Source: an uncultured Ignavibacteria bacterium
Lineage (GTDB): Bacteria > Bacteroidota > Ignavibacteria > Kapaibacteriales > Kapaibacteriaceae
NCBI GenBank assembly: GCA_937870915.1
Contig: CALMZQ010000189.1
Location: forward strand, 1 to 52,803
Reading direction: 5' to 3'
Length of the DNA: 52,803 bases
The notes below the pieces were generated by a model that was not told where the DNA came from, searched no databases, and saw only the letters and a list, made by a program, of their open reading frames with translations. Every line of letters begins with the position of its first letter. The first letter of the stretch is position 1. A program made the position numbers and the translations under genes. Positions 17,169 to 28,600 of this stretch are shown here, piece by piece.

Positions 17169-18060
17169 CGGATTCTTTCACCGTCTGCACAAAGATGTCG
17201 TGCAGAGAAGGTTCCGCCACTTCGAACCTCGTGATTTCAACATGACTCAGGGCAGAACGAAGGATGTCGGTTGGGTGAACAGATGGATCGACGAGCCGAA
17301 GTTCAACCCTGCCGGCAGCTGAATCCACTACGGCTGTGCCGGGAATGTTTCGCATTGGTTCGTCTTGGCCATGATAGTCGAGATAGATACGATCACTACG
17401 GAAACCTGCACGAACGTCGCGAACAGATCCGTTAAGAACCACACGCCCCTTATTGATCAGCGCGATATCATCACAGAGCCGTTCCACCTGATCCATTTGG
17501 TGAGTGGAGAGGATGATAGTGGTCCCACGTTGTTGTAGCTCCTTGATTACACCGATAAGAATGTCTGAGTTTACGGGGTCGAGTCCACTAAATGGTTCAT
17601 CAAGGATAACAAGCTTAGGTTCGTGAAGAACAGTAGAAATGAACTGCACCTTCTGTTGCATACCCTTTGAGAGTTCCTGAACTTTTTTTGATTCCCAGCC
17701 TGAGGCATCCATACGGGCCAGCCACCATGAGCCGCGTTTCAGAGCCTCGCGTCCATCTAGCCCCTTGAGCTGTCCGAAGTACGTGAGCTGTTCGGCTACT
17801 GTGAGTTTTTTATAGAGTCCACGCTCTTCGGGCAGGTATCCAATAGAATTCTGTTCAATGGCCGAAACCATGCTGCCGTCGAGCAAGATTTCACCTTCAT
17901 CAGGCATGATGATGTTGGTGATCATGCGGATGAGTGTTGTCTTCCCCGCGCCGTTTGGACCTAACAGTCCGTAGATGTGTCCGGCCGCTACATTCAATGA
18001 AATGTTGTCGTTTGCAAGTTGGGCGCCAAAGCGCTTTGTGATGTTCTTTATGGTGAGCAT
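17155..18060 (-). CDS. ABC transporter ATP-binding protein (NatA/ABC-2 type)
   Basis: The 301-residue ATPase has Walker A GPNGAGKT (34-41), the signature LSKGMQQKVQ, Walker B LVILDEPFSGLDP and the H-loop STHQ. A C-terminal extension of the kind seen in NatA-like exporters (DUF4162) ends in EPSLHDIFVQTV. It would energise an ABC-2 type exporter for an ion, lipid or polysaccharide; the substrate cannot be told. No permease gene is adjacent, so it is an orphan here. The ATG at 18060 fits the family N-terminus (MLTIKNITKRFG), and the longer in-frame extension is unlikely. It is transcribed divergently from sdhC across a 131-bp gap. Confidence 0.9.
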   Translation of the reverse strand: MLTIKNITKRFGAQLANDNISLNVAAGHIYGLLGPNGAGKTTLIRMITNIIMPDEGEILLDGSMVSAIEQNSIGYLPEERGLYKKLTVAEQLTYFGQLKGLDGREALKRGSWWLARMDASGWESKKVQELSKGMQQKVQFISTVLHEPKLVILDEPFSGLDPVNSDILIGVIKELQQRGTTIILSTHQMDQVERLCDDIALINKGRVVLNGSVRDVRAGFRSDRIYLDYHGQDEPMRNIPGTAVVDSAAGRVELRLVDPSVHPTDILRSALSHVEITRFEVAEPSLHDIFVQTVKESVTTQ

Positions 18061-18119
18061 GACGCGAAGGTACGGCCTGATGTGGAAAAGGGTTGCACCT
18101 GCTGGTTGCCGCACATTCG

Positions 18120-18127
18120 TAACTTTG
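18120..18127 (+). promoter_or_regulatory. Possible -7 element upstream of sdhC
   Basis: TAACTTTG matches the Bacteroidota -7 consensus TAnnTTTG and lies 64 bp before the sdhC start in the divergent gap. No TTTG at 19-21 bases upstream was found; the nearest is GTTG at 18092-18095, 24 bases away. The call rests on the -7 box only. Confidence 0.25.
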
Positions 18128-18191
18128 AGGCACTTTTTGAATGGACTTGCTGTTACAGAGGCCATTCCGATCAACTTCGACGGGGAAAAAC

Positions 18192-18899
18192 ATGAGAGCG
18201 TTCGGCGAAGTATGGCGTTCGAACATATTCCAGAAGTGGGTGATGGCCATCACGGGTCTCCTTCTGTTCCTCTTTCTCATTGGCCACTTATCAGGTAACC
18301 TCCTGATCTTCCTGGGGCCTGAGCATATGAACGAGTATGGTCACAGCCTACGCACAATGGTGCATGGGGCAGCGATCTGGTTGGTAAGGGGCGGTCTGCT
18401 GCTAGTCTTTGTGCTGCATGTATGGTCGGCGATCAGGCTTTCACAGCGTAACCGCTCTGCTCGGCCCGAGAGATATGCAAAGGTGGACAGTCGGACGTCC
18501 ACAATAGCTTCTCGCAGCATGGCATTGTCCGGACTTCTCATGTTGGTCTATGCGATCTACCATTTGGCCCACTTTACATGGGGGACTGCGCACGCACAGT
18601 TCTACGCCGGCCAAAAGGGCTGGGAGTATACACTTGCCGACGGCATCGTGGTTCCGGATGTATATCGAATGGTGATAGCCAGTTTCCATGAGCCCCTTAT
18701 CACAGCTGTGTACATACTGGCAATGATTCTCTTGGGATTGCACCTCAATCACGCAATTGCCAGTGCATTCCAGACCCTTGGCGTTACGAACAAACGTATT
18801 GTCCCGGTCATTCGGCTCGTAGGTCCTCTTCTCGGCATCGGCGTTGCCATTGGCTTCTGCAGCGTGCCGCTTTCGATCATTGCCGGCCTTGTGCACTAA
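18192..18899 (+). CDS. sdhC: Succinate dehydrogenase/fumarate reductase cytochrome b subunit
   Basis: This 235-residue membrane anchor has five predicted helices with histidines placed as in the single-subunit di-heme cytochrome b558 family: GHLSGN, LHVWSAIRL, YHLAHFTWG and HLNHAIASAFQTLG. It binds heme and passes electrons between SdhB and menaquinone in the cytoplasmic membrane. The ATG at 18192 follows a GGGGAAAAA stretch and gives the usual N-terminal cytoplasmic segment; an in-frame ATG at 18141 is upstream. sdhA follows after 24 bp. The order C-A-B with one anchor gene is that of Bacteroidota and Bacillus-type complexes. Confidence 0.93.
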   Translation: MRAFGEVWRSNIFQKWVMAITGLLLFLFLIGHLSGNLLIFLGPEHMNEYGHSLRTMVHGAAIWLVRGGLLLVFVLHVWSAIRLSQRNRSARPERYAKVDSRTSTIASRSMALSGLLMLVYAIYHLAHFTWGTAHAQFYAGQKGWEYTLADGIVVPDVYRMVIASFHEPLITAVYILAMILLGLHLNHAIASAFQTLGVTNKRIVPVIRLVGPLLGIGVAIGFCSVPLSIIAGLVH

Positions 18900-18923
18900 A
18901 AGAACGAAGGAACCCCACGCACT

Positions 18924-20837
18924 ATGGAACTCAACAGCAATATTCCGGGCGGTCCACTCCAACAAAAGTGGGATCAGCATCGCGCCGATCTGAAACTTGT
19001 GAACCCGGCCAATAAACGGAAATACAGCGTTATCGTTGTTGGTACTGGGCTTGCCGGTGCCTCGGCAGCCGCAACTCTTGCCGAACTCGGATACAACGTA
19101 TCGGCGTTCACGTATCACGACTCAGCGCGTAGAGCACACTCTATCGCAGCACAGGGTGGAATTAACGCAGCAAAGAACTATCAGAACGATGGAGACTCGG
19201 TTTGGCGTCTCTTCTATGACACGGTTAAGGGTGGCGACTTTCGTGCTCGCGAGGCAAATGTTTACCGTCTGGCCCAGGTCTCAACCAGTATCATCGATCA
19301 ATGTGTTGCCCAGGGCGTTCCATTCGCTCGCGAGTATGGAGGATACTTGAGCAACCGTTCATTCGGTGGCGCGCAGGTATCTCGCACGTTCTATGCACGG
19401 GGTCAAACGGGCCAGCAGCTCCTCATCGGTGCCTATCAGGCAATGATGCGTCAAGTTGGACTTGGCAAGGTAAAGCTCTACAACAAGCAGGAGATGATGG
19501 ATCTTATCGTTGTTGATGGGCGGGCCCGAGGCATTGTCTCACGCGATATGGTAACTGGGAAGATCGAGTCATACATGGCAGATGCCGTGATCCTTGCAAC
19601 AGGTGGGTATGGCAACGTCTTCTACCTCAGCACGAATGCAAAGGCCTGCAACGTAACGGCCACATATCGAGCTCATAAGCGCGGCGCATTGTTCGCTAAT
19701 CCATGTTATACACAGATTCACCCAACCTGTATCCCGCAAAGTGGAGACTACCAATCAAAGCTTACGCTGATGTCCGAGTCCTTGCGCAACGATGGCCGCA
19801 TCTGGGTTCCAAAGGCAAAGGGTGACACACGTTCGCCGGACCAGATACCTGAATCAGAGCGCGACTATTATCTCGAGCGTAAGTACCCGTCGTTCGGAAA
19901 CCTCTCTCCTCGCGACATCGCATCTCGTGCTGCAAAAGAGGCCTGCGATGATGGGCGTGGCGTTGGACCGGGCGGACTTGGCGTGTACCTCGATTTTGCC
20001 GATGCCATCAAGAGGCTCGGTCAAGAAGTGATTGCCGACCGTTACGGCAACTTGTTCGAAATGTACGAGAGAATCACTGGCGAGGACCCGTATAAGGTGC
20101 CAATGCGCATCTACCCGGCCGTTCACTACACAATGGGTGGGCTTTGGGTGGACTACGATTTGATGTCCAACGTGCCCGGACTCTTTGTACTTGGCGAAGC
20201 CAACTTCTCCGATCACGGAGCAAACAGACTCGGTGCATCTGCGTTGATGCAGGGACTTGCCGATGGATATTTTGTGATACCGTATACCTTGGGCGGATAT
20301 TTCGCGAAGGGTGGATTCAGCACTGTGTCGAACGATGCCCCCGAAGCCCGAGCTGCCGTTACCGAGGCGCAAAACAAGGTCAGCACACTTCTTTCGATCA
20401 ACGGTAAACGTTCGCCAACGTCATTCCACAGAGAACTCGGTTCGTTGATGTGGGATAAATGCGGTATGGCCCGGAATGAAAAGGGGCTCACTGAAGCATT
20501 GAAGCGCATACCTGAATTGCGCGATGAGTTCTGGAAGAACCTCACGATTCCCGGAACCGGCACGGAGTTGAACCAGTCGCTAGAGCTTGGACTGCGTGTT
20601 GCAGACTTCTTGGAGTTTGCTGAACTCATGTGTACTGACGCCCTCCATCGTAACGAATCATGCGGCGGTCACTTCCGTGAAGAATACCAGACGGAAGATG
20701 GCGAAGCAAAACGCAATGATGACGAGTTCTGTTATGCTGCCGCGTGGGAGTATACTGGTGTTGGCTCTAAGCCAACGCTCCACAAGGAGCCCCTTGTCTT
20801 TGAAAATGTGCACCTCGCAACACGGAGCTACAAGTAA
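18924..20837 (+). CDS. sdhA: Succinate dehydrogenase/fumarate reductase flavoprotein subunit
   Basis: The 637-residue flavoprotein oxidises succinate to fumarate, or does the reverse. It has the dinucleotide fold [18 protein letters not shown], the [15 protein letters not shown] segment whose histidine carries covalent FAD in the family, and the substrate-site region [13 protein letters not shown] with [16 protein letters not shown] precedes the ATG at 18924. The stop overlaps the sdhB start by one base (TAATG). AAGGGGCT-family sites lie at 20481 and 20788. Confidence 0.96.
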   Translation: MELNSNIPGGPLQQKWDQHRADLKLVNPANKRKYSVIVVGTGLAGASAAATLAELGYNVSAFTYHDSARRAHSIAAQGGINAAKNYQNDGDSVWRLFYDTVKGGDFRAREANVYRLAQVSTSIIDQCVAQGVPFAREYGGYLSNRSFGGAQVSRTFYARGQTGQQLLIGAYQAMMRQVGLGKVKLYNKQEMMDLIVVDGRARGIVSRDMVTGKIESYMADAVILATGGYGNVFYLSTNAKACNVTATYRAHKRGALFANPCYTQIHPTCIPQSGDYQSKLTLMSESLRNDGRIWVPKAKGDTRSPDQIPESERDYYLERKYPSFGNLSPRDIASRAAKEACDDGRGVGPGGLGVYLDFADAIKRLGQEVIADRYGNLFEMYERITGEDPYKVPMRIYPAVHYTMGGLWVDYDLMSNVPGLFVLGEANFSDHGANRLGASALMQGLADGYFVIPYTLGGYFAKGGFSTVSNDAPEARAAVTEAQNKVSTLLSINGKRSPTSFHRELGSLMWDKCGMARNEKGLTEALKRIPELRDEFWKNLTIPGTGTELNQSLELGLRVADFLEFAELMCTDALHRNESCGGHFREEYQTEDGEAKRNDDEFCYAAAWEYTGVGSKPTLHKEPLVFENVHLATRSYK

Positions 20838-21586
20838 TGAACCTTCGACTCCATATTTGGCGTCAGGCTGGTCCAGACGCCACCGGCATGCTCAAAACGT
20901 ATGACGTAGCAAACGTGAGTGAGCACATGAGCTTTCTTGAAATGCTCGATGTTCTCAATGAGGATCTGATCTCAAAGGGCGAGATCCCTGTTGCATTTGA
21001 TCATGATTGCCGAGAAGGCATCTGTGGTACGTGCGGCATGGTGATCAATGGTCGCCCGCATGGTCCGGTAGCAAAAACTACAGTCTGCCAATTGCACATG
21101 CGAACATTCAAGGATGGTGACGAGATCTATATCGAGCCGTGGCGTGCACGAGCCTTCCCTGTGATGCGAGATCTTGTTGTAGACCGCGGTTCTCTCGATC
21201 GGATCATCCAAAAGGGTGGTTTCGTGAGTGTGAATACCGGAAACGCTCAGGACGGCAATACGATTCCGATTTCGAAGCTCGATGCAGACCGTGCGATGGA
21301 CGCAGCTGCATGTATTGGGTGTGGTGCCTGCGTTGCAGCGTGTCCAAATGCATCCGCTATGCTCTTTACCGCCGCAAAGGTTGGCCATCTTGCATCTCTT
21401 CCGCAAGGCCAGGCCGAACGTTCTACACGTGCCCTGCACATGGTATTGCAGATGGACGCAGAAGGTTTTGGCGCTTGCACAAATCACTTGGAATGTGAAG
21501 CAGCCTGCCCGAAGGGGATCAGTGTTGAGTTCATCGCGCAGATGAACCGAGACTACCTGGCCAGCGCAATTGGCGGACGAGACTAG
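20837..21586 (+). CDS. sdhB: Succinate dehydrogenase/fumarate reductase iron-sulfur subunit
   Basis: The 249-residue protein carries the electron relay of complex II. A plant-type [2Fe-2S] site lies in [12 protein letters not shown] bacterial ferredoxin-type region has [15 protein letters not shown] and a later cysteine set [14 protein letters not shown]. It depends on iron-sulfur assembly, presumably by the SUF operon at 31.4 kb. Its stop codon (TAG, 21584-21586) overlaps the pdxJ stop on the opposite strand within CTAG. Confidence 0.96.
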   Translation: MNLRLHIWRQAGPDATGMLKTYDVANVSEHMSFLEMLDVLNEDLISKGEIPVAFDHDCREGICGTCGMVINGRPHGPVAKTTVCQLHMRTFKDGDEIYIEPWRARAFPVMRDLVVDRGSLDRIIQKGGFVSVNTGNAQDGNTIPISKLDADRAMDAAACIGCGACVAACPNASAMLFTAAKVGHLASLPQGQAERSTRALHMVLQMDAEGFGACTNHLECEAACPKGISVEFIAQMNRDYLASAIGGRD

Positions 21587-22293
21587 GACACGGCAGCTAC
21601 GTATTCGCGTACGGCCTGCTCAAAACCAACAAAGAGGGCTCGACTCACGAGTGCGTGCCCTATGGAAACCTCTTCGATCTCAGGGATCCGGCAAATGGCC
21701 TCAAGATTCCTGAGATCGAGGCCGTGTCCGGCCGTAACCACAAGCTCTGCGTTGGCAGCATACATTGCCGCCGCACGGATTCGCTCAAACTGGATCTTCA
21801 CCCCGGCTCGGCTGCGAGCATTGGCATAGGTTCCTGTGTGGAGCTCGATGATGTCAACACCGCATTGAACAGCTGCATCTATTTGCATTGGCTCTGGTTC
21901 AATAAACAGGCTTACCAGGATGCCCCTCTCGTGGAACGCCTTGGTCACCTCCGAGAGGTAGTCCTCGTTGCCATGAACTGCTAAGCCCCCTTCTGTTGTG
22001 AGTTCTTCGCGCTTTTCCGGAACCAGAGTTACGAGGTCAGGTACGATCTCGAGGGCAATGGCAATAATCTCTGGGGTAGCTGCCATCTCAAGATCAAGCT
22101 TCGTAGTCAGCACGTCTCGCAGGACCCGTACATCCCGGTCATTTACGTGTCTGCGGTCCTCACGGAGGTGACAGACGATACCTGATGCGCCGGCCAATTC
22201 AGCTAGAACAGCTGCGTGGACTGGGTCGGGCTCCATGCCACCTCGTGCTTCTCGTAGGGTGGCCACATGGTCGATGTTGACGGCAAGGTTCAT
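21583..22293 (-). CDS. pdxJ: Pyridoxine 5'-phosphate synthase
   Basis: PdxJ condenses 1-deoxyxylulose 5-phosphate with 3-amino-2-oxopropyl phosphate to make pyridoxine 5'-phosphate, the last ring-forming step of the DXP-dependent vitamin B6 route. The 236-residue protein has the family landmarks [48 protein letters not shown] and [14 protein letters not shown]. The product supplies PLP for SufS among others. It is transcribed alone on the minus strand and diverges from the surface protein gene at 22434 across 140 bp. Confidence 0.96.
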   Translation of the reverse strand: MNLAVNIDHVATLREARGGMEPDPVHAAVLAELAGASGIVCHLREDRRHVNDRDVRVLRDVLTTKLDLEMAATPEIIAIALEIVPDLVTLVPEKREELTTEGGLAVHGNEDYLSEVTKAFHERGILVSLFIEPEPMQIDAAVQCGVDIIELHTGTYANARSRAGVKIQFERIRAAAMYAANAELVVTAGHGLDLRNLEAICRIPEIEEVSIGHALVSRALFVGFEQAVREYVAAVS

Positions 22294-22433
22294 GGCAGTG
22301 GGGGGAGAATGGCCGGTTGAAAACGAGGTAAAAAAATGCTGTTCGGCGTTTCAAAATACCGTAACAATTTCACTTCTTGATTGTTGTTATGGGTTGGGGT
22401 CATTGAGAACGTTCACTTGGTTGGGAGCCAGTT

Positions 22434-25400
22434 TTGAATCTTGCCACGCCCTTCACAACGCGTTTGTGTGGTCTCGTGTCCCTATTCGTCATGCTTGGAA
22501 CGGTCGGAATGTCCGGACAAGGGCAGAAGACGTCTATGAAGGGATTTATCGCAAACGTTGGACAATGGCCGTCAAATGTCCTTTTTGCCTATCGAGACGG
22601 AAACCTCGACACGTGGATTACAACCACCGGGATCGTCTTCGACCAATTTGAGATCCAGCGGTCCAAAGGTGTTCGCGACGGCCAGGTAGTTCGGCTCAAC
22701 TTCATACATTCAAAAGGGGGCTCGCCGGTAGGTGAGGTCCAAACGTCTGCACGCGTCAACTATTTTATCGGGCGCGACCCGTCGAAATGGTTCACCGATG
22801 TTCCCGTCTATAGCTCTGTTCGCGTCCGGAATGTCTACGATGGCATAGACGTGATCTATTATTTCGACCAAGGAAAAGTTCGCTACGATCTTGACGTGCG
22901 AACCGGTGCAGATCTGGCCCATATGGGAATGAAGATCGACGGAAATAGTGACCTGAAGATCGACCCGGAGACGATCACGATCTCCACGGCTAAGGGGCAG
23001 ATCATTATGACAGACCTACTAGCCTATTTCCTGCAGGGGAAGAAGTTGCGCACGCCGGCGGCATTTGAAGCTCGCGGGAATGGTTTCACTATTGATGTAC
23101 CTGAGCACACATCGGACAAGCCCCTTCTCATCGATCCACTAGTCTACGGGACCTACGTAGGCGGCGATGCGTATGACAACACTGTCGGTGTGGAGCATGT
23201 TGCGGACGGAGTGTTGGTTGGAGGAACTACGCAAGGCATGACCTTCCCTACCGGTACGGGCGGATATCAGTCGGCCTTTGCAAGTGGTAACGATGCTTAC
23301 GTAGCCTTGTTCACTAAGGACCTCAGTGCGATCATCAAATATTCGTACTACGGAGGTTCGGGACTGGACAAGATGAAGTCCATGACGACAGACGAATCGG
23401 GTAGCGTGTTTTTTGTAGGTGAAACTACATCGCCAGATCTGCCGATCTCAGTTGGTGCCGCCGGACAGATCTATCGATCACAGATTGATGGATTTGTTGT
23501 GAAACTCGATAAGGCACTCACCAAGATTGAAATCAGCACGTACATTGGCGGCAACAAAGATGACATGCCTGAAGCTGTTGCTGTAGATATCTCAGGTAAC
23601 GTTTTTGTGTGTGGTGGTACCACATCTACCGCTGACTTCCCAACAGCTCTTGGGCATCAAAAAACTCTCGGAGGTCAGGTAGACGGCTTCCTCTGCAGAC
23701 TTTCCCCAAATGGGTCTACATATGGTTTCTCTACGTATTTCGGGAAAGAAGGCATCGAGACATTCACAGCGCTGGCCGTGAATTCCGGTGGCGAGCCATT
23801 TGTGACCGGAACAACGAACTCTGCAAATTTTGAGACTGCTCCAACCCCAGGGCGTTGGTCATCCGGACGCCTTCCGTATGACAGAACATTTAATGGCGGA
23901 AACACAGACGCCTTTGTAATCAAGTTCTTCTCCGATGGCACATTGTCCAAGCGTGATGACGGAACCTACTCCACCTATTTCGGTGGTAATGGTGATGATG
24001 TTGGACGTGGGATCTTTGTAGATCAATCGGGTCGGGCTGTGGTTGTTGGTACTACTACCTCCACAAATCTCCCCACACTAAGCTCCTACGCCTCTCAGCC
24101 GATTGGCAGAAGAGACATTTTTATGGCTGTTCTCGCTGATGACGGACGTGCTCTTGCAAGCTGCACGTATTTCGGTGGAACGGGCGATGATGATGTGTTG
24201 GGTGTAGACAATCTCAATCAAACGGCTACCGGCGTCATCTACGGTACCACTACATCGAACGATCTACCAATCTTTGGTGCCGGCGCAGTTGCAGATCGTA
24301 TCGGAGAAACAGATGGATTCGTCACGATTCTGAATACAGCATCGCTGATTCATTCTACGCTTGTTGGTGGAGCGTTAGGAGACTCGGTAAATGCTGTGTC
24401 GCTTGATGTGAACGGTGATGTCTATTACAGTCTCGCATCGCAATCTGCAGACCTGTACACCAACGGAGTGTCGTATGCTTCAGCAAAAGCAGGCGGTGCA
24501 GATGGCTACGTTGGAAAGTATGCTTTCGGAGTATTGGGCATTCAATCACCTAGTGGTGGTGAAGCACTATGTGTTGGCGTGAACAACTCCATCACGTGGA
24601 GTGCCGAAGAAATGCTTGTGGATGAGAAGTATCGTGTAGAACTCTCAACGGATGCCGGTCTAACGTGGTCGTTGCTTGCTAAGGACCTTGTTGGTCGTTC
24701 CTATGTTTGGAAACCGGCTGCAACATTGACGCAAGGAAGCGGATACCGCGTTCGTGTCCTTACTGGCCGTGGGCATGTCTCGTCTAGCTTGAACTTTACG
24801 TTGAATCTCGGTCCAGCCATCACAACGCAACCTGTAGATCGTACTGCATGTGCTGATGCTGCTGTCGATCTGAACGTGGTTGCCAACGGAACAAACCTCA
24901 AGTATCAATGGCGTAAGAATGGCGTCAACATTAGCGGTGCTACAGCACAGACGTATAGAATACCTGCAGTGAATGGTTCATCAGCAGGCAAGTATGATGT
25001 TGTGGTGAGTGGTGCCTGCAATCCAACGGCAACTTCAAGGGCAGCAACTGTCAGCGTTGCTCTTGGCACGTCCATCACATCACAACCGGCTGGAGTTACG
25101 GTTGAGCAATCACGACCATTCGTGCTCTCCGTTGCAGCAGCTGGGAGTACCCTAACGTATCAATGGGTAAAGGACGGTACACCAATCACAGGTGCAACGT
25201 CCAATGAATACCGGATCTCGTCATCTGCACTTACCGACGCCGGATCCTATACCTGTGAGGTAGGGGGCGGTTGTGGCACTGTTACGTCTGCGCCAGCAGT
25301 TGTAGTTGTAACACCGTCTACCTCAGTTGATGAAGAACGACGAGCTACCGACCAATGGCTGCGACTGATTGGTCCAACTCCAGCTTCAGATGAGGTGGTC

Positions 25401-25610
25401 ATTAACGTCCGCTCAAATGGCTCATCCACGATGCTTGCTCGCATTATCGACGAGCAGGGTAGGATCGTTGCCACGTTCAGCTTGCCACCGTCCTCAACAA
25501 ACGGCACGGAAGTTCGAATTCCGGTTGCCGAATACGCTAACGGCGTCTATGGGATCGAAGTTGTCACTGACTCCCAAGTCGGACATCTCCGCATTCTCGT
25601 CAGCAGATAA
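22434..25610 (+). CDS. SBBP beta-propeller, Ig-like, T9SS-sorted surface protein (paralog 1)
   Basis: The 1058-residue product has a signal peptide (1 to about 32), a DUF7948-like N-terminal domain opening with GFIANVGQWPSNVLF (to about 240) and SBBP propeller blades (about 245-705; for example YSYYGGSGLDKMKSM). A beta-sandwich starting SPSGGEALCVG and two Ig-like domains (YQWRKNG, YQWVKDG) follow, then a T9SS type A sorting domain (GPTPASDEVV, NGVYGIEV). The start is a TTG: GGGAG lies six bases upstream and the next ATG falls inside the signal peptide. It is the first of three tandem paralogs. Predicted to be anchored or released at the cell surface; its binding partner is unknown. Confidence 0.87.
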   Translation: MNLATPFTTRLCGLVSLFVMLGTVGMSGQGQKTSMKGFIANVGQWPSNVLFAYRDGNLDTWITTTGIVFDQFEIQRSKGVRDGQVVRLNFIHSKGGSPVGEVQTSARVNYFIGRDPSKWFTDVPVYSSVRVRNVYDGIDVIYYFDQGKVRYDLDVRTGADLAHMGMKIDGNSDLKIDPETITISTAKGQIIMTDLLAYFLQGKKLRTPAAFEARGNGFTIDVPEHTSDKPLLIDPLVYGTYVGGDAYDNTVGVEHVADGVLVGGTTQGMTFPTGTGGYQSAFASGNDAYVALFTKDLSAIIKYSYYGGSGLDKMKSMTTDESGSVFFVGETTSPDLPISVGAAGQIYRSQIDGFVVKLDKALTKIEISTYIGGNKDDMPEAVAVDISGNVFVCGGTTSTADFPTALGHQKTLGGQVDGFLCRLSPNGSTYGFSTYFGKEGIETFTALAVNSGGEPFVTGTTNSANFETAPTPGRWSSGRLPYDRTFNGGNTDAFVIKFFSDGTLSKRDDGTYSTYFGGNGDDVGRGIFVDQSGRAVVVGTTTSTNLPTLSSYASQPIGRRDIFMAVLADDGRALASCTYFGGTGDDDVLGVDNLNQTATGVIYGTTTSNDLPIFGAGAVADRIGETDGFVTILNTASLIHSTLVGGALGDSVNAVSLDVNGDVYYSLASQSADLYTNGVSYASAKAGGADGYVGKYAFGVLGIQSPSGGEALCVGVNNSITWSAEEMLVDEKYRVELSTDAGLTWSLLAKDLVGRSYVWKPAATLTQGSGYRVRVLTGRGHVSSSLNFTLNLGPAITTQPVDRTACADAAVDLNVVANGTNLKYQWRKNGVNISGATAQTYRIPAVNGSSAGKYDVVVSGACNPTATSRAATVSVALGTSITSQPAGVTVEQSRPFVLSVAAAGSTLTYQWVKDGTPITGATSNEYRISSSALTDAGSYTCEVGGGCGTVTSAPAVVVVTPSTSVDEERRATDQWLRLIGPTPASDEVVINVRSNGSSTMLARIIDEQGRIVATFSLPPSSTNGTEVRIPVAEYANGVYGIEVVTDSQVGHLRILVSR

Positions 25611-25693
25611 GTCTCCGATTCAACGTAACGAACTGTGTCGTGATGGTATGTCAATACTTCACGGCATAAACCCATGACATCCAGGAGTTGGTT

Positions 25694-28600
25694 TTGAACC
25701 TCACAGACACCCTTGCAAAGTACCTCACTGCGGTCGCCCTAACGATCGCTCTTGCAGCGCCAATATGTCTTACGGCTGGTACCAGCCCAATGACTGCCGT
25801 TGATGGTTTTATTGCCAATGTTGGGCAGTGGCCGTCTGAAGTACTCTTTCTAGCCCGACAGAATGGTGCCAATGTTTGGATAACTCGGACGGGCGTTGTT
25901 GTGGATGAATTCACAATACATGCAAACGATGGGACGCGTTCTGGTTTCGTTGTTCGTGAAGCCTTCCGGAATATCAATTTTCGTTCACAAGGATCCACCG
26001 GCCCAGAGGTTTCGCGTGTGACCTTTATCAAAGGAAACGTTCAGAGCAGCTGGTATAGCGCACCTGTTCACGCCTATGTGGCAATGTTGGATCTGTATCC
26101 GGGTGTTTCCTTCTCATATCGATTTAACGATGACGGCAGAGTGGTTCGTACGATGATCGCGCAAGAAGGGGCAGATCTTACGCAGATCTCCCGAGAACTG
26201 CTGGGATCAACGTCACCTGTTACCGCGGATATCACTCCAATCTCGTCTACCGTATACGGCACGTATATGGGCGGACCTAGCACCGATGTGGTGACGGGAA
26301 TTGAATACCTAACCAACGGAGACATCGTTGCCGCCGGTACTACGCCGGAGCTAGAATTCCCCGGAGTGGTAGGTGGGTACGTTACTACTGTGAAAGGGCC
26401 GAACGATGGCTTCCTCGTGCGATTCGACCCACGTCTGCAAAAGGTACGTGCGTTCTCGTTTATTGGTGGAGCAGGAGACGACCGGATTCGTGCCGTTACG
26501 AAGGATGCGCAAAACAACCTCTATGTAACAGGAGAAACGAACTCGGCTGACTTCCCAACCACATCTGGTGTCTCAGGTAAACTGTACAAGGCCGGAATGG
26601 ACGCCTTTGTAGCCAAACTCGATTCGATGTTGTCAAAGTTGATCGTTGGTTTCTACCACGGTGGCAATAAGGAAGATGTCGGTCGCGCAATTGCTGTTGA
26701 TCAGAATGGCCTTATCTACGTTGCCGGCAATACCACATCTACCACAAACTTCCCGGTCACATTCCCCGTCACCATTCGCGTCACAATTCCGGGACGTTTT
26801 GGCCAACCACCAACGTACCGCGACGAACCGGGTGGAGGGGCGAACATGGGCCAGACCGACGGCTTCATCGCCTCATATTCATCGAATGGATCCGTCCAGC
26901 AGTCTCGCTTCTTTGGCCGTGAGGGAATTGATCAGTTCACTTCAATGGCCATCGACCAATCGAATAGCGTTTATCTCACGGGCAGCACCACATCTGCAAA
27001 CTTTGAAACAGCGCCTACGTCCGATCGGTTCTCATCTGGACGTGTACCCTATGATCGCACGTTTAATGGTGGCAATACCGATGCCTTTGTCGCAAAGCTT
27101 AATAATGAGCTTGCTCTTGCAAAGACAGACGATGGAACCTACTCTACCTTCTTTGGCGGAAACGGCGAAGAAGAAGGCCGTGGAATCTTTGTTGATGATT
27201 TGGGCCGTGCCTCAGTTGTTGGTGTTACTACGTCGACCAATCTTGAGACGATTGGCTCAATGTTTTCACAAGCATTCGGTCAGCAAGACATATTCATGGC
27301 TGTCTTGGCCAATGACGGACGCGACCTCGTAAGCGCTACATATTTCGGCGGAGTAATGCGCGATGAAGTCATCGGTGTTCGTCAACATCTCCACACGTCA
27401 ACAGCTGTTGTTTACGGATCTACCGTTTCTACTGATCTTCCTATCGAAGGTGTAGGAGCCATTGCAAATCGTTCCGGGAGTACGGATGGATTCATTGCAC
27501 TGATCAATACGTCCACGAATAAGTTTACAACACTAGTTGCCGGCAATGGTGAGGATACTGTACGAGCCGTTGCGGTTGACCCGATCGGCGATCTTTACTT
27601 TGCAGCGTCGACGTCATCAACGGACCTACGTACTCTCGATTCTTCCTACGCGCAAAGTGGTCCCGGCCTTGAGGTCTATGTTGGAAAGTTTGCCTTTGGT
27701 CTGTTGGAAATGACGTCGCCCGGTAGTGGAGACACCTGGTGTGTGGGTTCGAACCGTACCATTTCGTGGTCGTCACTTGGTTTCCCTGACACATCGAAGT
27801 TCGATATTCAGATCGCTCCGGAAGGCTCTAACACGTGGACAGACGTGAAGCGTGCCGCTCCGGGCCGCAACTATCAGTGGAAGGTCCCTGTAATGCCAAC
27901 GGGGAGATACATCGTTCGCGTTATGTCTTCACGCGGACATGTTAGCCAATTGATCACTCCGTTTACCATCTCCAACCCACCAACAATCGAAACTCAACCG
28001 CGCAATGCGAGTGCATGTGCCGGACAATCAACGTCGATCAGTGTTTCCGCAGTTGGTGCACAACTGAGATATCAATGGCGGAAGGGCATGGTAGACATCC
28101 CAAATGCCACATCAGCTGTATTGGAGATTCCGGTAGTTGATGCCGCCACCATCGGCCAATATTCCTGCGTAGTCAGTGGTGCATGTACTCCAAGTGTTAC
28201 CACGCAGACCGTTACGGTTTCCGTTGCTCAAGCAACGGTGCTAACGGTACAACCGGCTCCAGCCACCGTGGAACAATCAAAGCCATTTACCCTGTCAGTT
28301 AAAGCTACCGGCACAGACCTCACGTATCAGTGGAGCAAGGATGGCACACCAATTACAGGCGCTACGTCGGCTGACTATCGTGTGACATCTTCAGCGCTAA
28401 CAGATGCCGGTTCCTATACCTGCGAGGTTGGAGGAGGATGTGGAAAGGTTACATCCAATTCTGTAGTAGTGACCATAACCCCGACCACATCCGTAGATCA
28501 CGACGTTGCATCAAATCAATCGTGGCTACGTTTGCTTGGTCCAACGCCGGCTACGGAAGCAGCGCATGTCCGAATCAATAACCAAGCCTCGACTCATGCA

